Shown: in pieces, positions 1 to 9,532 of the stretch
Numbering within the stretch: position 1 is the stretch's first letter
Layout of the letters: the number at the start of each line of letters is the position of its first letter
Origin: Sulfitobacter albidus
GTDB lineage: Bacteria > Pseudomonadota > Alphaproteobacteria > Rhodobacterales > Rhodobacteraceae
NCBI RefSeq assembly: GCF_018200035.1
Contig: NZ_CP073581.1
Coordinates: forward strand, 1,360,501-1,424,500
Direction of reading: 5' to 3'
DNA: 64,000 bases
Position numbers and translations under genes: made by a program
The notes under the pieces: model-generated
The model's database searches: none
The model's input: only the letters and a program-made list of their open reading frames with translations
Told to the model about the DNA's origin: nothing

Positions 1-141
1 CGCGATCAGATCGCGGCGCTGGTGCATCAACACCGGCCCGATGAGGTGATCCTCACCGGCCAGATCCACGACCACGCCGCGCGCAAACGCTCGTTCGAGA
101 TTGCCGCGCAAGCGTTGCACGCGCTGCCCGCCGCCGCCTAA
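1..141 (+). CDS. C-terminal fragment, probable LLM-class flavin-dependent oxidoreductase
   Basis: Only the last 46 residues are present; the gene begins outside the window. The frame is open from base 1 to a TAA at 139-141. The tail contains the string DEVILTGQIHDHAARKRSFE, which resembles the C-terminal end of luciferase-like (LLM) flavin monooxygenases, where an HDHAARxRSxE pattern is common. That match is from memory and the catalytic part is not visible, so the assignment is tentative. The stop overlaps the stop of the convergent TetR gene by 4 bases. Confidence 0.45.
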   Translation, partial: RDQIAALVHQHRPDEVILTGQIHDHAARKRSFEIAAQALHALPAAA

Positions 142-755
142 TCGTCCGGCGGGATCAGACCCAGCCCGCGCAGGTAGATCCCGATACCCGATTCCAGCAG
201 ATCCTCGGGCGGGAACGGCGAGGCGCGCCCCGGCGAGTTGCGCGCGAACAGCTCGACCACCCCGTGGCTCATCGCCCAGATATGCGCCGAAAACATCGCG
301 GCGGGGGGACGTTTTTCGGCAGGGATGTGCTGGCTCAGATCGCCGGCGGCTTTTTCCAGCACCCCGTTGGCGCGGCCCGCGGCGACGGCCAGTTCAGGCG
401 TGCGGTTGATTGACAGACCGCTTTCGAACATCGCGATGTAGTGGCCGGGGTATTTGCGCGCGAAGGCCAGATAGGCGCGGCCCGTCGCCTCGAACGCCGC
501 CAGCGCGGAGGGTTGGCCAGTTTGATAGGCATGCTCCATCAACTCGCCAAACATCTCGTAGCCTTGCAGCGCCGCCTCGGCGATCAGATCATCGCGCCCG
601 TCGTAGTGACGGTAGACGGCCGCCGGGGTGACGCCGGCCTCTTTCGCGGCCTGACTGAGCGTGAACCCCGTCGGGCCCTTCTGCTCGATCAGCGCGAGGG
701 CGGCATCGACCAACGCCTGACGCAGATTGCCGTGATGATAGCCGCGTTTAGGCAT
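138..755 (-). CDS. TetR/AcrR family transcriptional regulator
   Basis: A 205-residue protein of normal TetR length. The N-terminal DNA-binding domain (about residues 8-55) has a clear helix-turn-helix reading [20 protein letters not shown] followed by DGRDDL. The C-terminal part is a typical all-helical ligand domain with no recognisable ligand signature. The start [10 protein letters not shown] was chosen because it gives the canonical TetR N-terminus; longer upstream reading is the shadow of the polyphosphate kinase gene. The start overlaps the end of that gene by 8 bases (748-755), so the two are probably translated as one operon and the kinase may be linked to the regulator's response. 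Which genes it represses cannot be told from the sequence. Confidence 0.9.
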   Translation of the reverse strand: MPKRGYHHGNLRQALVDAALALIEQKGPTGFTLSQAAKEAGVTPAAVYRHYDGRDDLIAEAALQGYEMFGELMEHAYQTGQPSALAAFEATGRAYLAFARKYPGHYIAMFESGLSINRTPELAVAAGRANGVLEKAAGDLSQHIPAEKRPPAAMFSAHIWAMSHGVVELFARNSPGRASPFPPEDLLESGIGIYLRGLGLIPPDD

Positions 756-1617
756 TCCAGATGTCGGGGCCCGCGCAGATGCTGCGATCGATCTCGCCGA
801 TGGCGTCCGCATCCTTGCGGTCGTAGTCAAAGCTGTGCAGCACGGTGCGGATTGCGTTGAGCCGCGCGCGGCGCTTGTCGTCAGAGCGCACAACCGTCCA
901 GGGCGCATGGGCCGTGTGCGACCGCGCGAGCGTGTCCTGAATGGCCGCCGAGTATTCGTTCCACAGGTGCAGCCCCTTCACGTCGATCCCGCTGAGCTTC
1001 CATTGTTTGAGCGGATCGCTCTCGCGTTTGAGCATTCGGGAAAGTTGTTCGGCCCGTCCCACGTTGAGCCAGAATTTGAAAAGGTGGATGCCGTCCTCGA
1101 CAAGCATCTGCTCGAACGGTTGGACTTGGGCAAAGAACCGTGCGTTCTGGTCGGGGGTGCAAAAGCCGAATACCGGCTCGACCACACCGCGATTGTACCA
1201 GCTGCGATCAAAGAAAACCACTTCACCCGCGGCGGGCAAGTGGCTGATGTAGCGTTGGAAATACCATTGCGTGCGCTCGGTGTCCGAGGGTTTGGAGAGC
1301 GCCACCACCCGTGCCGCGCGCGGGTTGAGGTTCATCCGGAACCGCCCGATGGTGCCTCCCTTTCCGGCGGCATCGCGCCCCTCGAACACCATGGCGACGC
1401 GGGTGCCCGTCTCGCGCGTCCAGGCCTGCCATTTGACCAGCTCGATCTGCAGCGCGTCCATGGCGGCGTCGTATTTCTTGCGGCTGAGGCGTTTTTCATG
1501 CGGGTAGCTGTCCGACAGCATCACGCCCTTTTCGGCGGAGGCGACGGCGGTGCGCACGTCCTCGGGGGCGTCATTTTCAAAGAACGCGCTGATCGCGCCG
1601 TCAAAGGGCAGGGACAT
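748..1617 (-). CDS. ppk2: Polyphosphate kinase 2
   Basis: PPK2 enzymes move phosphate between polyphosphate and nucleoside di- or monophosphates, normally in the cytoplasm. The 289-residue sequence has the one-domain PPK2 architecture: Walker [14 protein letters not shown] around residues 78-90, the Walker B/lid stretch FFDRSWYNR, and the C-terminal region [20 protein letters not shown]. Length fits a class I PPK2. An ATG at 1617 preceded by AGGTG at good spacing is preferred over an in-frame GTG two codons upstream at 1623. The gene lies directly upstream of, and overlaps, the TetR gene. Nucleotide preference (GDP, ADP or both) cannot be read from the sequence alone. Confidence 0.93.
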   Translation of the reverse strand: MSLPFDGAISAFFENDAPEDVRTAVASAEKGVMLSDSYPHEKRLSRKKYDAAMDALQIELVKWQAWTRETGTRVAMVFEGRDAAGKGGTIGRFRMNLNPRAARVVALSKPSDTERTQWYFQRYISHLPAAGEVVFFDRSWYNRGVVEPVFGFCTPDQNARFFAQVQPFEQMLVEDGIHLFKFWLNVGRAEQLSRMLKRESDPLKQWKLSGIDVKGLHLWNEYSAAIQDTLARSHTAHAPWTVVRSDDKRRARLNAIRTVLHSFDYDRKDADAIGEIDRSICAGPDIWNA

Positions 1618-1666
1618 TGTCACACCTATTCAAACCACTGGCGGGGACTATGCGATGTTAATCGGA

Positions 1667-2652
1667 TTAACGCAAACCCGCACGGGCCGCGACACGGTCG
1701 ATCGCAGCGACCGATTCCTCGGGGGCTACGTGGTGCGGCATGTGGCCGATCCCCTCAAGCACGGTGAGATTGGCGCCCGGCACCTGTTTCGACAGCGGCT
1801 CCGAGTGCACGGTCAGCGGCACGATGGTGTCGGCATCGCCGTGCACGATCTCGAACGGCATGGTCAGATCGGGGTAGCGTTTGACCATCTTCACGATATG
1901 CGGGTAGAGGCCGTTGACCTGCTGCGCATTGGCGCGCAAGCTTTCGCGGCGCAGCACCAGCGCGGCACCGACGTGGGTGGCATACCCCTCGGGTGCGGGC
2001 TGCGGGGCAAATATGCTCTCGATCGAGCTGTCGACATAGCTTTGCGGTACAAAGGCGGAGGCCAGCGGCACCACGATCCCGCCCCCCAGCCGGAGCCGAC
2101 CACGGTATAGTTCCAGCCCAGATCGCCCGGCCAAGGGTTCGACACGGCGGCGAGCATCACAACGCCGGCCGTCTCATCGGGACGCGCGAGCGCCCAGGCC
2201 ATGGCGACGGCGCCGCCAAACGAATGGCCCACCACGATGGGGTTTTCGACACCAATGATGTCGGTGGCGCGCTGCAACAGCTGCGCCTGCTCGGCCGGGC
2301 TTTCGGCGCGGGCGTTCCACGCGCCTTGCTTGCCGGGGAGCCGACCCGTCCAGCCCAGGCCGGGCCGGTCGATCATCACCACGCGGTAGCTTTGTGACAG
2401 GCGGTCGACAAAATCAAAGGTCCAGTCGCGCACGTTGCCCGAGGCGCCGTGGATCAGCACCAGATCGGGCCCGTCCCCTTGGGTCAGCACGTGCACCGGC
2501 ACGCCGTCCACGTCGATGATCCGCCCCTGCGGCGGATACTCCCGCGCGGCCTGCGCCTCGCGCGCGCTGGCACGCCAGTGCACGACAGCGATCAGCAGAG
2601 CGATCAGGGCAAGCAGAACCAACAAACTAGTGACCGATTTTCTGGATATCAT
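1667..2652 (-). pseudogene. Alpha/beta hydrolase, interrupted by a frameshift
   Basis: Two overlapping reading frames together make one complete alpha/beta hydrolase of about 328 residues. The N-terminal part (2652 down to about 2095) has a membrane anchor ([19 protein letters not shown]), the oxyanion segment LVLIHGASGN and the nucleophile elbow GHSFGG. The C-terminal part resumes in another frame at GGGIVVPLASAF and carries the acid in HGDADTIVP and the catalytic His in GIGHMPHH. The break lies near a C6 run at 2082-2087. Total length is one base short of a multiple of three, so a single missing base restores the gene. All three triad residues survive, which favours sequencing error over decay. 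The start overlaps the end of metA by 26 bases. Substrate unknown. Confidence 0.8.
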
Positions 2653-3544
2653 AGGGCGTCGACTGATAGATTTCCTGGATCCAGTTGCCGTACAGCAGAT
2701 GCGCGTGGCTGCGCCAGCGGTTCACGGGCGGAAGGGCCGGATCGTCGTTTGTGTAATAGTTCACGGGCACGTTGATCGGCGTGCCCGCAGCGATGTCGCG
2801 GTCGTATTCCTGTTTTAGCGTGTCGCGATCGTATTCAAAGTGGTTGAAGATATAAAGCGCGCGGTGCGCGGGATCTTCGATCAGCGCGGGGCCGACCTCG
2901 TCACTGCCCAGAAGGGTCGTGAGGCCCGCCCGCGCGTCCACTTCGGCCTGACGGATCTCGGTCCAGCGGGAGACGGGGATCACGCAATCATCGGAAAACC
3001 CGTTGAGATACGGTGAGGCGGGCACAAGGTTACGGTGGCGGAAACAGCCGAATGCCTTGGCGTCCAGCATGTGTTTGGCGATGCCGTGAAAATGATTGAT
3101 CATCGCCATGCCGCCCCAGCACACGCCGAGGGTGGATTGCACGTTGGTCTGCGTCCAGTCCATCACGCGCTTGAGCTCGGCGTAATAATCCACCGCGTCA
3201 AAATCGAGATGCTCAATCGGCGCGCCGGTGATGATGAGCCCGTCGAATTTCTCGTCCCAGACCTCTGAGACAGGGCGATAAAAGCTCTCCATATGCGCGG
3301 CGGCTGTGTTGCGGGTCTGGTGGTCGGACATGCGCAGCAACGTGAAGTCGATCTGCAGCGGCGTCGCCCCGATCAGCCGGGCGAACTGGTTTTCCGTCTG
3401 GATCTTCTTGGGCATCAGGTTCAGCAGCGCGATGCGCAGCGGGCGGATGTCCTGACGCGCGGCCTCGTCTGGGTCCATGACGCGCACACCCTCACGGGTG
3501 AGCACATCGTAGGCGGGAAGGTCTGAGGGGATCTTGATTGGCAT
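2627..3544 (-). CDS. metA: Homoserine O-acyltransferase, MetA family, probably acetyl-CoA specific
   Basis: Activates the hydroxyl of L-homoserine in methionine biosynthesis. The 305-residue protein is full length. Visible active-site residues match the MetA family numbering: Cys142 in GVCWGG, His235 and Glu237 in FNHFEYDRD. Residue 111 in [10 protein letters not shown] is glutamate. In MetA enzymes Glu111 is linked to acetyl-CoA use and Gly111 to succinyl-CoA use, so this is predicted to be homoserine O-acetyltransferase (MetAA type) even though many annotations will say succinyltransferase. It is the first gene of a pair with the hydrolase downstream. I looked for a SAM-II-like element in the short leader (3545-3597) and did not find one. 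Confidence 0.95.
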   Translation of the reverse strand: MPIKIPSDLPAYDVLTREGVRVMDPDEAARQDIRPLRIALLNLMPKKIQTENQFARLIGATPLQIDFTLLRMSDHQTRNTAAAHMESFYRPVSEVWDEKFDGLIITGAPIEHLDFDAVDYYAELKRVMDWTQTNVQSTLGVCWGGMAMINHFHGIAKHMLDAKAFGCFRHRNLVPASPYLNGFSDDCVIPVSRWTEIRQAEVDARAGLTTLLGSDEVGPALIEDPAHRALYIFNHFEYDRDTLKQEYDRDIAAGTPINVPVNYYTNDDPALPPVNRWRSHAHLLYGNWIQEIYQSTPYDIQKIGH

Positions 3545-3597
3545 GGGTCCGGTCCTTTGGGACGGCTTAGATAGGGAGGCGCTCCGGCAGTCTCAAG

Positions 3598-4449
3598 TCA
3601 CGCTTGCGTGTCGAGCTTGGCGGCGATGAGCGCCTCGAACGCGGCGCTGTCGGTGACGGCGTGCACCTCTTCGGCCGTGACGGTGACACCAAAGCGCGCC
3701 ATCGCCGCATAGCGGGGCTGACGGTGGGCGAGCGCCTGCGCGTAGGTCCAGCGAATGAAGGTATCTGGATCAACCTCGCCCTCTTGCACGTTGTTTTCGC
3801 TTAGGTATTGCGACCAGACCCGTTCAAGGAAGGCAGGCTGGTAGGCCATCGGCTTGGGCGCGCGGTCAAAGCGGCGGATCAGCTCTTGCGCGTGGGCCTC
3901 GCTGCCCTTGATCCAGATCGGCAGGCAATGCGCGGCGAGCTTGGTCATCAGCGGATCATCGCGGTCGTCTGGGTTGATCCATTCGCAGATCGACCCACCG
4001 GTGTCGCAGATGAAATGCGGGTAGCCGTAGAGGTCGTGCGCGCGGTCGATGAACTGGGGCGTATCCGTCAGGGCCGCAATCTCAGCCTCGCGAAACTGCG
4101 TTTGTCGGCGGCGGTATTCGTCGATTGGCAGGCCGCCGCACCCCGGTTTGCCCAGATAGGCAGACACCGCGGTCAGATCGTGGTCGTGCACAATGGGATC
4201 GAGATACATCGCGTCCGCGCGCAGCATCTGCGCCAGAAACGGCTCGCGCATGGCGTGGGCGATCAGGTTGTCCTTGATGTGGCGGTGCATGCCGGCGGTG
4301 CCGATGCGGTAATCGATCGAATAGTGGAACCAATCGCCGCCCTGTACCAACAGCTTCGAGATATGGGTCTTGCCCAGACCCGACATGCCAAAGAACAGCA
4401 CGGATTTGCGCGGTGCGGCGCGCCAGCTGGCGGCATCTGGATAAAGCAT
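3598..4449 (-). CDS. P-loop ATPase of unknown function
   Basis: A 283-residue protein with one clear nucleotide-binding loop near the N-terminus (FFGMSGLGKTHISK, about residues 19-32). Further in there are polar conserved-looking stretches (YLDPIVHDHDLT, ICDTGGSICEWINPDD), but I see no helicase, kinase or AAA+ second motif that would name it. No signal peptide or membrane span, so cytoplasmic. I have the impression that similar proteins occur widely in Rhodobacteraceae as plain 'ATPase'. It sits between metA and an EamA permease on the same strand, with about 50 and 30 base gaps, which does not suggest a shared pathway. Confidence 0.75.
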   Translation of the reverse strand: MLYPDAASWRAAPRKSVLFFGMSGLGKTHISKLLVQGGDWFHYSIDYRIGTAGMHRHIKDNLIAHAMREPFLAQMLRADAMYLDPIVHDHDLTAVSAYLGKPGCGGLPIDEYRRRQTQFREAEIAALTDTPQFIDRAHDLYGYPHFICDTGGSICEWINPDDRDDPLMTKLAAHCLPIWIKGSEAHAQELIRRFDRAPKPMAYQPAFLERVWSQYLSENNVQEGEVDPDTFIRWTYAQALAHRQPRYAAMARFGVTVTAEEVHAVTDSAAFEALIAAKLDTQA

Positions 4450-4478
4450 CGGGGGGCCTTTCTGCGTTGCTTCCCTGA

Positions 4479-5390
4479 CTAGCGCCGCACGCGCAGCCGG
4501 TCAATCAGCCGCCCGTCGATCACCACCAGCCCCAGTGCGAGCAGGGCAAAGCCGCCGTAGGCGTTGGGCGAAAGTGTCTCGTCCAGCACCAGCGCGCCAA
4601 GGGTGATGGCCACGGGCGGGATCAGCAGGGTGACCAACATCAGGTTACCGCTGCCCGCCAGCGCCAGCACACGGTAATAGATCATATAGGCCAGCGCGGT
4701 GGCGATCAGGGAATAATACCCGATGGCAAGCATCGTGCGCGGCGCAAGATCCAGCCGGATCGGGCCGTCGAGGCTCCACGCCAATGGGATCATGATGAGG
4801 GTCGAGGTGCTGAGCATGCCCGCCGCGGCGACCAAGGGAGGCAGACCGCCCAGTCGTTTGCGCGCCCAGACCCCGGCAAAGGCATAGCTGATCGTCCCCC
4901 CGATCACCGCGAGCTGCGCCAGTGAAGTGATGTCGAAATTGCGCAGGTTCTCCAGCCCGATGGCTACCGCCACTCCGGCAAAGCCGAGCGTGACGCCGAA
5001 CGCCTTGCGCGCGCTCAGCCTTTCGTCGCTCAGCAGCAGGGCGGCGATCAGCACGCCAAAGATCGCCGTGGCGGCGTTGAAGATCGATGTGAGGCCCGAC
5101 GGGATGTGCAGCTGTCCCCAGGCCATCAGCGAAAAGGGAATGACGTTGTTGAGGATGCCCATGCCAAGGAAGCCGATCCAGATGGCGCGCCCGCGCGGCA
5201 GGGGCAGGCGGCGCACAATCACGACGATCCACAATAGCACCGTGGCCCATCCGACCCGATGCGCCACCGAGGTGAGCGGTGGCACCTCGTCAAGGGCGAT
5301 GCGGATCGACAGGAATGACGCGCCCCAGATGGCGCCGAGCGCTAGCAGCAGAAGCCAGGCCTTCGAGGATATGCTGCGTTCGGTGATCAT
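4479..5390 (-). CDS. DMT-superfamily (EamA) permease
   Basis: A 303-residue inner-membrane protein with ten hydrophobic segments arranged as two EamA halves. The first half begins WLLLLALGAIWGASFLSIRI, a typical EamA start; the second half begins around VIGGTISYAFAGVWARK. Members export or import small metabolites such as amino acids and nucleobases, but the substrate cannot be predicted from the sequence. It is followed on the same strand by the P-loop ATPase gene after about 30 bases. A second EamA permease lies 1.3 kb upstream (6698-7564); the two are not close copies. Confidence 0.9.
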   Translation of the reverse strand: MITERSISSKAWLLLLALGAIWGASFLSIRIALDEVPPLTSVAHRVGWATVLLWIVVIVRRLPLPRGRAIWIGFLGMGILNNVIPFSLMAWGQLHIPSGLTSIFNAATAIFGVLIAALLLSDERLSARKAFGVTLGFAGVAVAIGLENLRNFDITSLAQLAVIGGTISYAFAGVWARKRLGGLPPLVAAAGMLSTSTLIMIPLAWSLDGPIRLDLAPRTMLAIGYYSLIATALAYMIYYRVLALAGSGNLMLVTLLIPPVAITLGALVLDETLSPNAYGGFALLALGLVVIDGRLIDRLRVRR

Positions 5391-5446
5391 GCCACCGCTC
5401 TAGCAGCGTGCAGCCTCCGGGGCGACCCGGAAGCTGCGGGATGAGT

Positions 5447-6583
5447 TTAAAAGCTGTAGGCGATCTTGAACCCGGCGGAGACGGCGGAGTTGCTGTCAAA
5501 ATCCGCGCGCGCTGCGCCCGATGTGGCCGGGCGCGCATCCCCGAAGGAGGTGTAGCGCACGCCACCGCTGAGCGTCACATCCTGGGTCAGCTTGTAGCTG
5601 CCCCCGATCGAAACATTGCGCGAGCCGTTGACCGGCGCCAGCGGAGAGGTCAGATCGTCGCTGTCCGTGGCGCTGTACCCGATCGAGATCGAGCCCGCGA
5701 AGCGATCGGTGAACTGCCGCCCGATGCCGATCTCGAGGTCAACACTGTCCTCGATGTCAGTCAAGCTGTCGCCGCTGCTGCCGGGATTGACGGCGCTGTC
5801 AAAGAACGCGGGCGAGACGCGTGTATCGGCGTAGCGTGCGTAGCGGACCGATCCAAAGACGAGCGTGCCCTCGGCAATACCGCTCTGAAAGCTGAGGTTG
5901 AGGCTTTCGGGGGCGGTGATTTCGGTCACGCTCGCAGGTGCGACGGGCACGCCGCCGATGGTTTCGGTGGTACGTAGGTCGTGGGTGATTTCGGAGTTGT
6001 AGGTCAGCGCCACACGCAGTGCGATATCGGGGATTTCATAGGCCGCACCAACCAGATAGCCGACGGCCCCGTCAGAGGCAAAGCTGCCGCGATAGCCGTT
6101 CAGACCGCCAAAGCCCAACCCGCCAAGGGTCACGTCAGCCTCGATCTCCTGGTAGCGGATACCGCCGTGCACGCTGAAACGGTCGTCGAATTTATAGCGC
6201 CCGATCGCGGTGATCGCAAAGCTGTCGACCGTCGCCGACGTGCCGCCAAGCGCCGAGGCAGCTGGATTGCCGCCGTAGGCGATGTCGGTCCCGTAGGGTT
6301 CATCGACCACAACCGCCACGGCGATCTGATCGGTGATGTTGTAGCGCAGCGCGCCGCTGCCCAGATTGAACCCGTCGCCGACGTTGTTGATGCGCGCGGC
6401 GGTGCCGGTCGATCCGTTCTCGGTCCCGTCGATCGAGGGGCGCGTGGTGCCAAAGCTCAGCTCGAGCCTGTTGTCGGTCTCGAAGATGATGTCGATGTCC
6501 TGACCCGACCGGTCAAGCCCGCCGGCCTGCGCGCCCAGCGTGGACATGATGATGACGCCGGTCGCGGCGGTAATAATTTTCAT
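5447..6583 (-). CDS. OmpP1/FadL-type outer membrane transporter
   Basis: A 378-residue protein with a signal peptide (MKIITAATGVIIMSTLGAQA) followed by many alternating-hydrophobicity segments expected for a beta-barrel. It ends in FKIAYSF, with a terminal Phe as in outer membrane barrels folded by the BAM complex. The pattern (GIRYQEIEADV, SGVRYTSFGDA) fits the OmpP1/FadL family, which moves hydrophobic compounds such as long-chain fatty acids across the outer membrane. The start at 6583 was chosen because GGGAGGA lies just upstream and the signal peptide begins there. It stands alone between two permease genes. Substrate is unproved. Confidence 0.85.
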   Translation of the reverse strand: MKIITAATGVIIMSTLGAQAGGLDRSGQDIDIIFETDNRLELSFGTTRPSIDGTENGSTGTAARINNVGDGFNLGSGALRYNITDQIAVAVVVDEPYGTDIAYGGNPAASALGGTSATVDSFAITAIGRYKFDDRFSVHGGIRYQEIEADVTLGGLGFGGLNGYRGSFASDGAVGYLVGAAYEIPDIALRVALTYNSEITHDLRTTETIGGVPVAPASVTEITAPESLNLSFQSGIAEGTLVFGSVRYARYADTRVSPAFFDSAVNPGSSGDSLTDIEDSVDLEIGIGRQFTDRFAGSISIGYSATDSDDLTSPLAPVNGSRNVSIGGSYKLTQDVTLSGGVRYTSFGDARPATSGAARADFDSNSAVSAGFKIAYSF

Positions 6584-6697
6584 GCGAATCCTCCCAAATT
6601 CGGCAGGCGGGCCCGTGCGCGGGCGGCCTGCCGCGCGATAAGGGCGCGACGCGAGGCGCAAATCAATGCTGACCAGACGGCAACTCACGTCAACGTG

Positions 6698-7564
6698 TCA
6701 GGCCGTGCGTTTGCGTGTCTCGTTCCAGATGTTGGCATAGTTGGCGGCAAAGATGACGCCCGCACCGACAAAGACCCAGATATCCAGCGGCTCGCTGTAG
6801 AGGATCATTGCCACGATGGCGATCACCGGCAGGCGCGCGAAATCCAGCGGCACGACGACCGTGGCCGGCGCGATGGCCAGCGCATTGGTCAGGCAGAAAT
6901 GCGCAAGCAACCCGGCGAACCCCACAAGGATCAGGAACGGCAACGCCTCAAGCGTCGGCAGGGCGATTTCACCGTCGTAGCCGGACATTATCAGGCCAAA
7001 CACCAGCTGGATCGTGGTAAGGAAAAACAGGATCGACGCGATGGTATTGTCGCGCGTGAGCCGTTTGGTAAGCATATTTGTCAGCGCAAAGAAGAGTGCA
7101 GCGGCGGCGGCCACGGCAAGGCCGATCTCGAATGTCTCGACGCTCGGGCGCGCGACGATGAGGATACCGATAAAGCCCAGGACGGCGGCAAAGCCGCGCA
7201 TTCGCGTCATCCGCTCACCCAGGATCAGCGGCGCCAGCACGGCGACCCAGAGGGGCGAGGTGAACTCAAGCGCGAATACCTGCGCCAGCGGGATCACGGC
7301 GACGGCGTAGAACCACAGGTTTTGCCCGGTGAAATGAAAGACGTTGCGCACGAAATGCTGGCGGAACTGGTCAAAGCGGATCTCGGCCCAGCGGTGTTGC
7401 GCCGCGATGATCGAGACGACGACAATCGCGCCCACGACACTGCGGTAGAACATGATCTCAAACGTGTCGTAGTCGCCCGCCAGCTCACGCCCCGCCACGG
7501 CCATGAAGGAAAACGCGGCAATCGCGCCCAGCATCCATATCGCGGCTTTCAGCAGGACGTTCAT
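6698..7564 (-). CDS. DMT-superfamily (EamA) permease
   Basis: A 288-residue integral membrane protein with about ten membrane spans and the two-fold EamA repeat (first half starts LLKAAIWMLGAIAAFSFMAV; second half near AAAALFFALTNMLTKRL). The gene start overlaps the stop of the small ABM-domain gene by 4 bases (ATGA at 7561-7564), indicating translational coupling. That gene in turn overlaps guaA, so all three probably share a transcript. The substrate is unknown; coupling to guaA does not by itself prove a purine substrate. Confidence 0.9.
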   Translation of the reverse strand: MNVLLKAAIWMLGAIAAFSFMAVAGRELAGDYDTFEIMFYRSVVGAIVVVSIIAAQHRWAEIRFDQFRQHFVRNVFHFTGQNLWFYAVAVIPLAQVFALEFTSPLWVAVLAPLILGERMTRMRGFAAVLGFIGILIVARPSVETFEIGLAVAAAAALFFALTNMLTKRLTRDNTIASILFFLTTIQLVFGLIMSGYDGEIALPTLEALPFLILVGFAGLLAHFCLTNALAIAPATVVVPLDFARLPVIAIVAMILYSEPLDIWVFVGAGVIFAANYANIWNETRKRTA

Positions 7565-7842
7565 GGCATCCCGGTGATCGTATAGTCCCGCGCGATGCCT
7601 GCGGTCTCGCGTGCCCAGTCGGAGGCGGCGGCGCGGCTCTGATGTGCCTCAAAGGCTGCTGGGCTGTCGAATTGCTCGGCCACAGTCCAGACCATCGGAT
7701 CGTCGGTTGCGGTGACCTCAAAGCTGATGCAGCCCGGCTCGGCCCGCGTCAGGCGGATGTGCTCAGACAGGGCCGCGCGCACCCGCGCGGCCTCTTCCCC
7801 GGTCGTGCAGGTAAGCGTGCCGTTCAGGGTGACTATTCCCAT
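7561..7842 (-). CDS. Antibiotic biosynthesis monooxygenase (ABM) domain protein
   Basis: A 93-residue protein matching the single ABM fold (dimeric alpha-beta barrel). It has the typical progression: a first strand ([12 protein letters not shown]), a helix of about 18 residues, [15 protein letters not shown] and [18 protein letters not shown]. Proteins of this type include small quinol monooxygenases such as YgiN and heme-degrading enzymes, but many have no known substrate. The gene overlaps guaA by 10 bases at its start and the EamA permease by 4 bases at its end, so it sits inside a tightly coupled three-gene unit. Confidence 0.85.
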   Translation of the reverse strand: MGIVTLNGTLTCTTGEEAARVRAALSEHIRLTRAEPGCISFEVTATDDPMVWTVAEQFDSPAAFEAHQSRAAASDWARETAGIARDYTITGMP

Positions 7843-9395
7843 TCGATGGTGCCCGGAGGTTTTGAAGTGATGTCATAGGTGACGCGGTTGATGCCCGGCA
7901 CTTCGTTGATGATGCGCGTCGCCGTCTCGCCCAGAAATTCGTGGCTGAACGGGTAGTAGTCGGCGGTCATGCCGTCCACGCTTGTGACCGCCCGCAGCGC
8001 GCAGGCGAAATCATAGGTGCGCCCGTCGCCCATGACGCCCACGGTGCGCACCGGCAGGATCGCGCAGAACGCCTGCCAGATTTCGTCATAAAGCCCGTGT
8101 TTGCGGATCTGGTCGATGTAGACCGCGTCGGCCTCGCGCAGGATATCAAGCTTTTCGCGGGTGATCTCACCGGGGCAGCGGATGGCAAGCCCCGGACCGG
8201 GGAAGGGGTGGCGCCCGATAAACGACGCGGGCAGGCCCAGCTCGCGCCCCAGCGCGCGGACCTCGTCCTTGAACAGCTCGCGCAGCGGTTCGACCAGTTT
8301 CAGACCCATCTTTTCGGGCAGGCCACCGACGTTGTGGTGGCTCTTGATCGTCACCGAAGGGCCACCCGAAAAGCTGACCGATTCGATGACATCTGGGTAA
8401 AGCGTACCCTGGGCGAGGAATTCGGCCCCCTCGATGTCCTTGGCGTATTTCTGGAACACGTCGATGAAGAGCCGCCCGATGATCTTGCGCTTGGTCTCGG
8501 GGTCGGATTGGCCCTCAAGTTCGCCCAGAAACAGATCAACCTCGTCGGCGTGGATCACATGCAGGTTCATGTGGTCGCGGAACATGGTCACGACCTCGTC
8601 GGCTTCGTTCTTGCGCAGCAGGCCGTGGTCGACGAACACACAGGTCAGCTGATCTCCGATAGCCTCGTGGATGAGGGCCGCGGTGACCGAGCTGTCGACG
8701 CCGCCGGACAGGCCGCAGATCACACGTTTGTCGCCGACCTCTTCGCGGATGCGGCCCACGGCCTCTTCGCGGTAGGCGCCCATGGTCCAATCGCCGTCGA
8801 AACCCGCGAGACGCACAAAGTTTTCGTAAAACTTTGCCCCGTTCGGCGTGTGGTGCACTTCGGGGTGGAATTGCACGGCGTAGAAGCGGCGCGCGGTGTC
8901 GGCGGTGATGGCGAAAGGCGCGTGGGGCGAGGTGCCGTAGACCTCAAAACCGGGGGCGATGGCGCTGACGTGATCGCCGTGGCTCATCCAGACCTGCTCG
9001 CGCTCGGTCAGGAACCATCCCTCCAGCAGTTCGGTCTGCTTGTCCGTGGGGGTGACGTAGGCGCGGCCGAATTCCTTGGTACCGACGCCGGTTTCCACCT
9101 TGCCGCCCAGCATGTGCATCATCACCTGCTGGCCATAGCAGATGCCCAGCACAGGCACGCCCAGATCGAATACCGCCTGCGGCGGGCGGGGCGATCCGTC
9201 GTCGATGACCGAGGCAGGGCCGCCCGACAGGATCACCGCCTTGGGCGCGAAATCCGCCAGAAAGGCTTCGGTTACGGTCTGGAAGGGGTGGATTTCGCAG
9301 TAGACATTCAGCTCACGCAGGCGGCGCGCGATCAGCTGCGTCACCTGGCTGCCGAAATCAATGATGAGGAGGCGGTCATGGGAGGTCTGTGTCAT
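7833..9395 (-). CDS. guaA: GMP synthase (glutamine-hydrolysing)
   Basis: Converts XMP to GMP using glutamine and ATP. The 520-residue protein has all three domains. The class I glutamine amidotransferase domain (about 1-200) shows the nucleophile in GICYGQQVM and the His-Glu pair in FHPEVHHT. The ATP pyrophosphatase domain has the PP-loop [10 protein letters not shown]. The C-terminal dimerisation domain ends in the usual PPGTIEWE. The start [15 protein letters not shown] gives the standard N-terminus; upstream in-frame sequence is not conserved-looking. The leader carries a strong hairpin at 9453-9484. The divergent neighbour is an MttB-like gene. Confidence 0.98.
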   Translation of the reverse strand: MTQTSHDRLLIIDFGSQVTQLIARRLRELNVYCEIHPFQTVTEAFLADFAPKAVILSGGPASVIDDGSPRPPQAVFDLGVPVLGICYGQQVMMHMLGGKVETGVGTKEFGRAYVTPTDKQTELLEGWFLTEREQVWMSHGDHVSAIAPGFEVYGTSPHAPFAITADTARRFYAVQFHPEVHHTPNGAKFYENFVRLAGFDGDWTMGAYREEAVGRIREEVGDKRVICGLSGGVDSSVTAALIHEAIGDQLTCVFVDHGLLRKNEADEVVTMFRDHMNLHVIHADEVDLFLGELEGQSDPETKRKIIGRLFIDVFQKYAKDIEGAEFLAQGTLYPDVIESVSFSGGPSVTIKSHHNVGGLPEKMGLKLVEPLRELFKDEVRALGRELGLPASFIGRHPFPGPGLAIRCPGEITREKLDILREADAVYIDQIRKHGLYDEIWQAFCAILPVRTVGVMGDGRTYDFACALRAVTSVDGMTADYYPFSHEFLGETATRIINEVPGINRVTYDITSKPPGTIEWE

Positions 9396-9452
9396 GGCCC
9401 CTGAGTATGCCCGCCCGCGCGGGCTGGCAAGTGCGTGAGATGTCGTTTTTAT

Positions 9453-9484
9453 CCCGCGCCCGCCGCAATCACGGCGGGCGCGGG
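9453..9484. promoter_or_regulatory. Strong GC-rich hairpin in the guaA/mttB-like divergent region
   Basis: Two 13-base arms (9453-9465 and 9472-9484) are perfectly complementary around the 6-base loop CAATCA. A second short perfect palindrome, GCCCGCGCGGGC, lies at 9413-9424. On the guaA strand the stem is followed by an A-rich, not T-rich, stretch, so it does not look like a standard intrinsic terminator. It may be part of the guaA 5' leader, of the mttB-like leader, or a protein-binding site. Function is not known. Confidence 0.5.
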
Positions 9485-9532
9485 ACGTGCGAGACGCTAC
9501 AGACGGGCAGCAAATCAGTGAGGGGATATACA

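Noticed and set aside
3545..3597. SAM-II-type riboswitch in front of metA
   Set aside because: The space to the upstream gene is about 50 bases and I do not see the SAM-II pseudoknot sequence; only a short GC-rich leader.
9453..9484. Intrinsic terminator reading of the guaA-leader hairpin
   Set aside because: No T tract follows the stem on either strand; it is kept only as a hairpin of unknown role.
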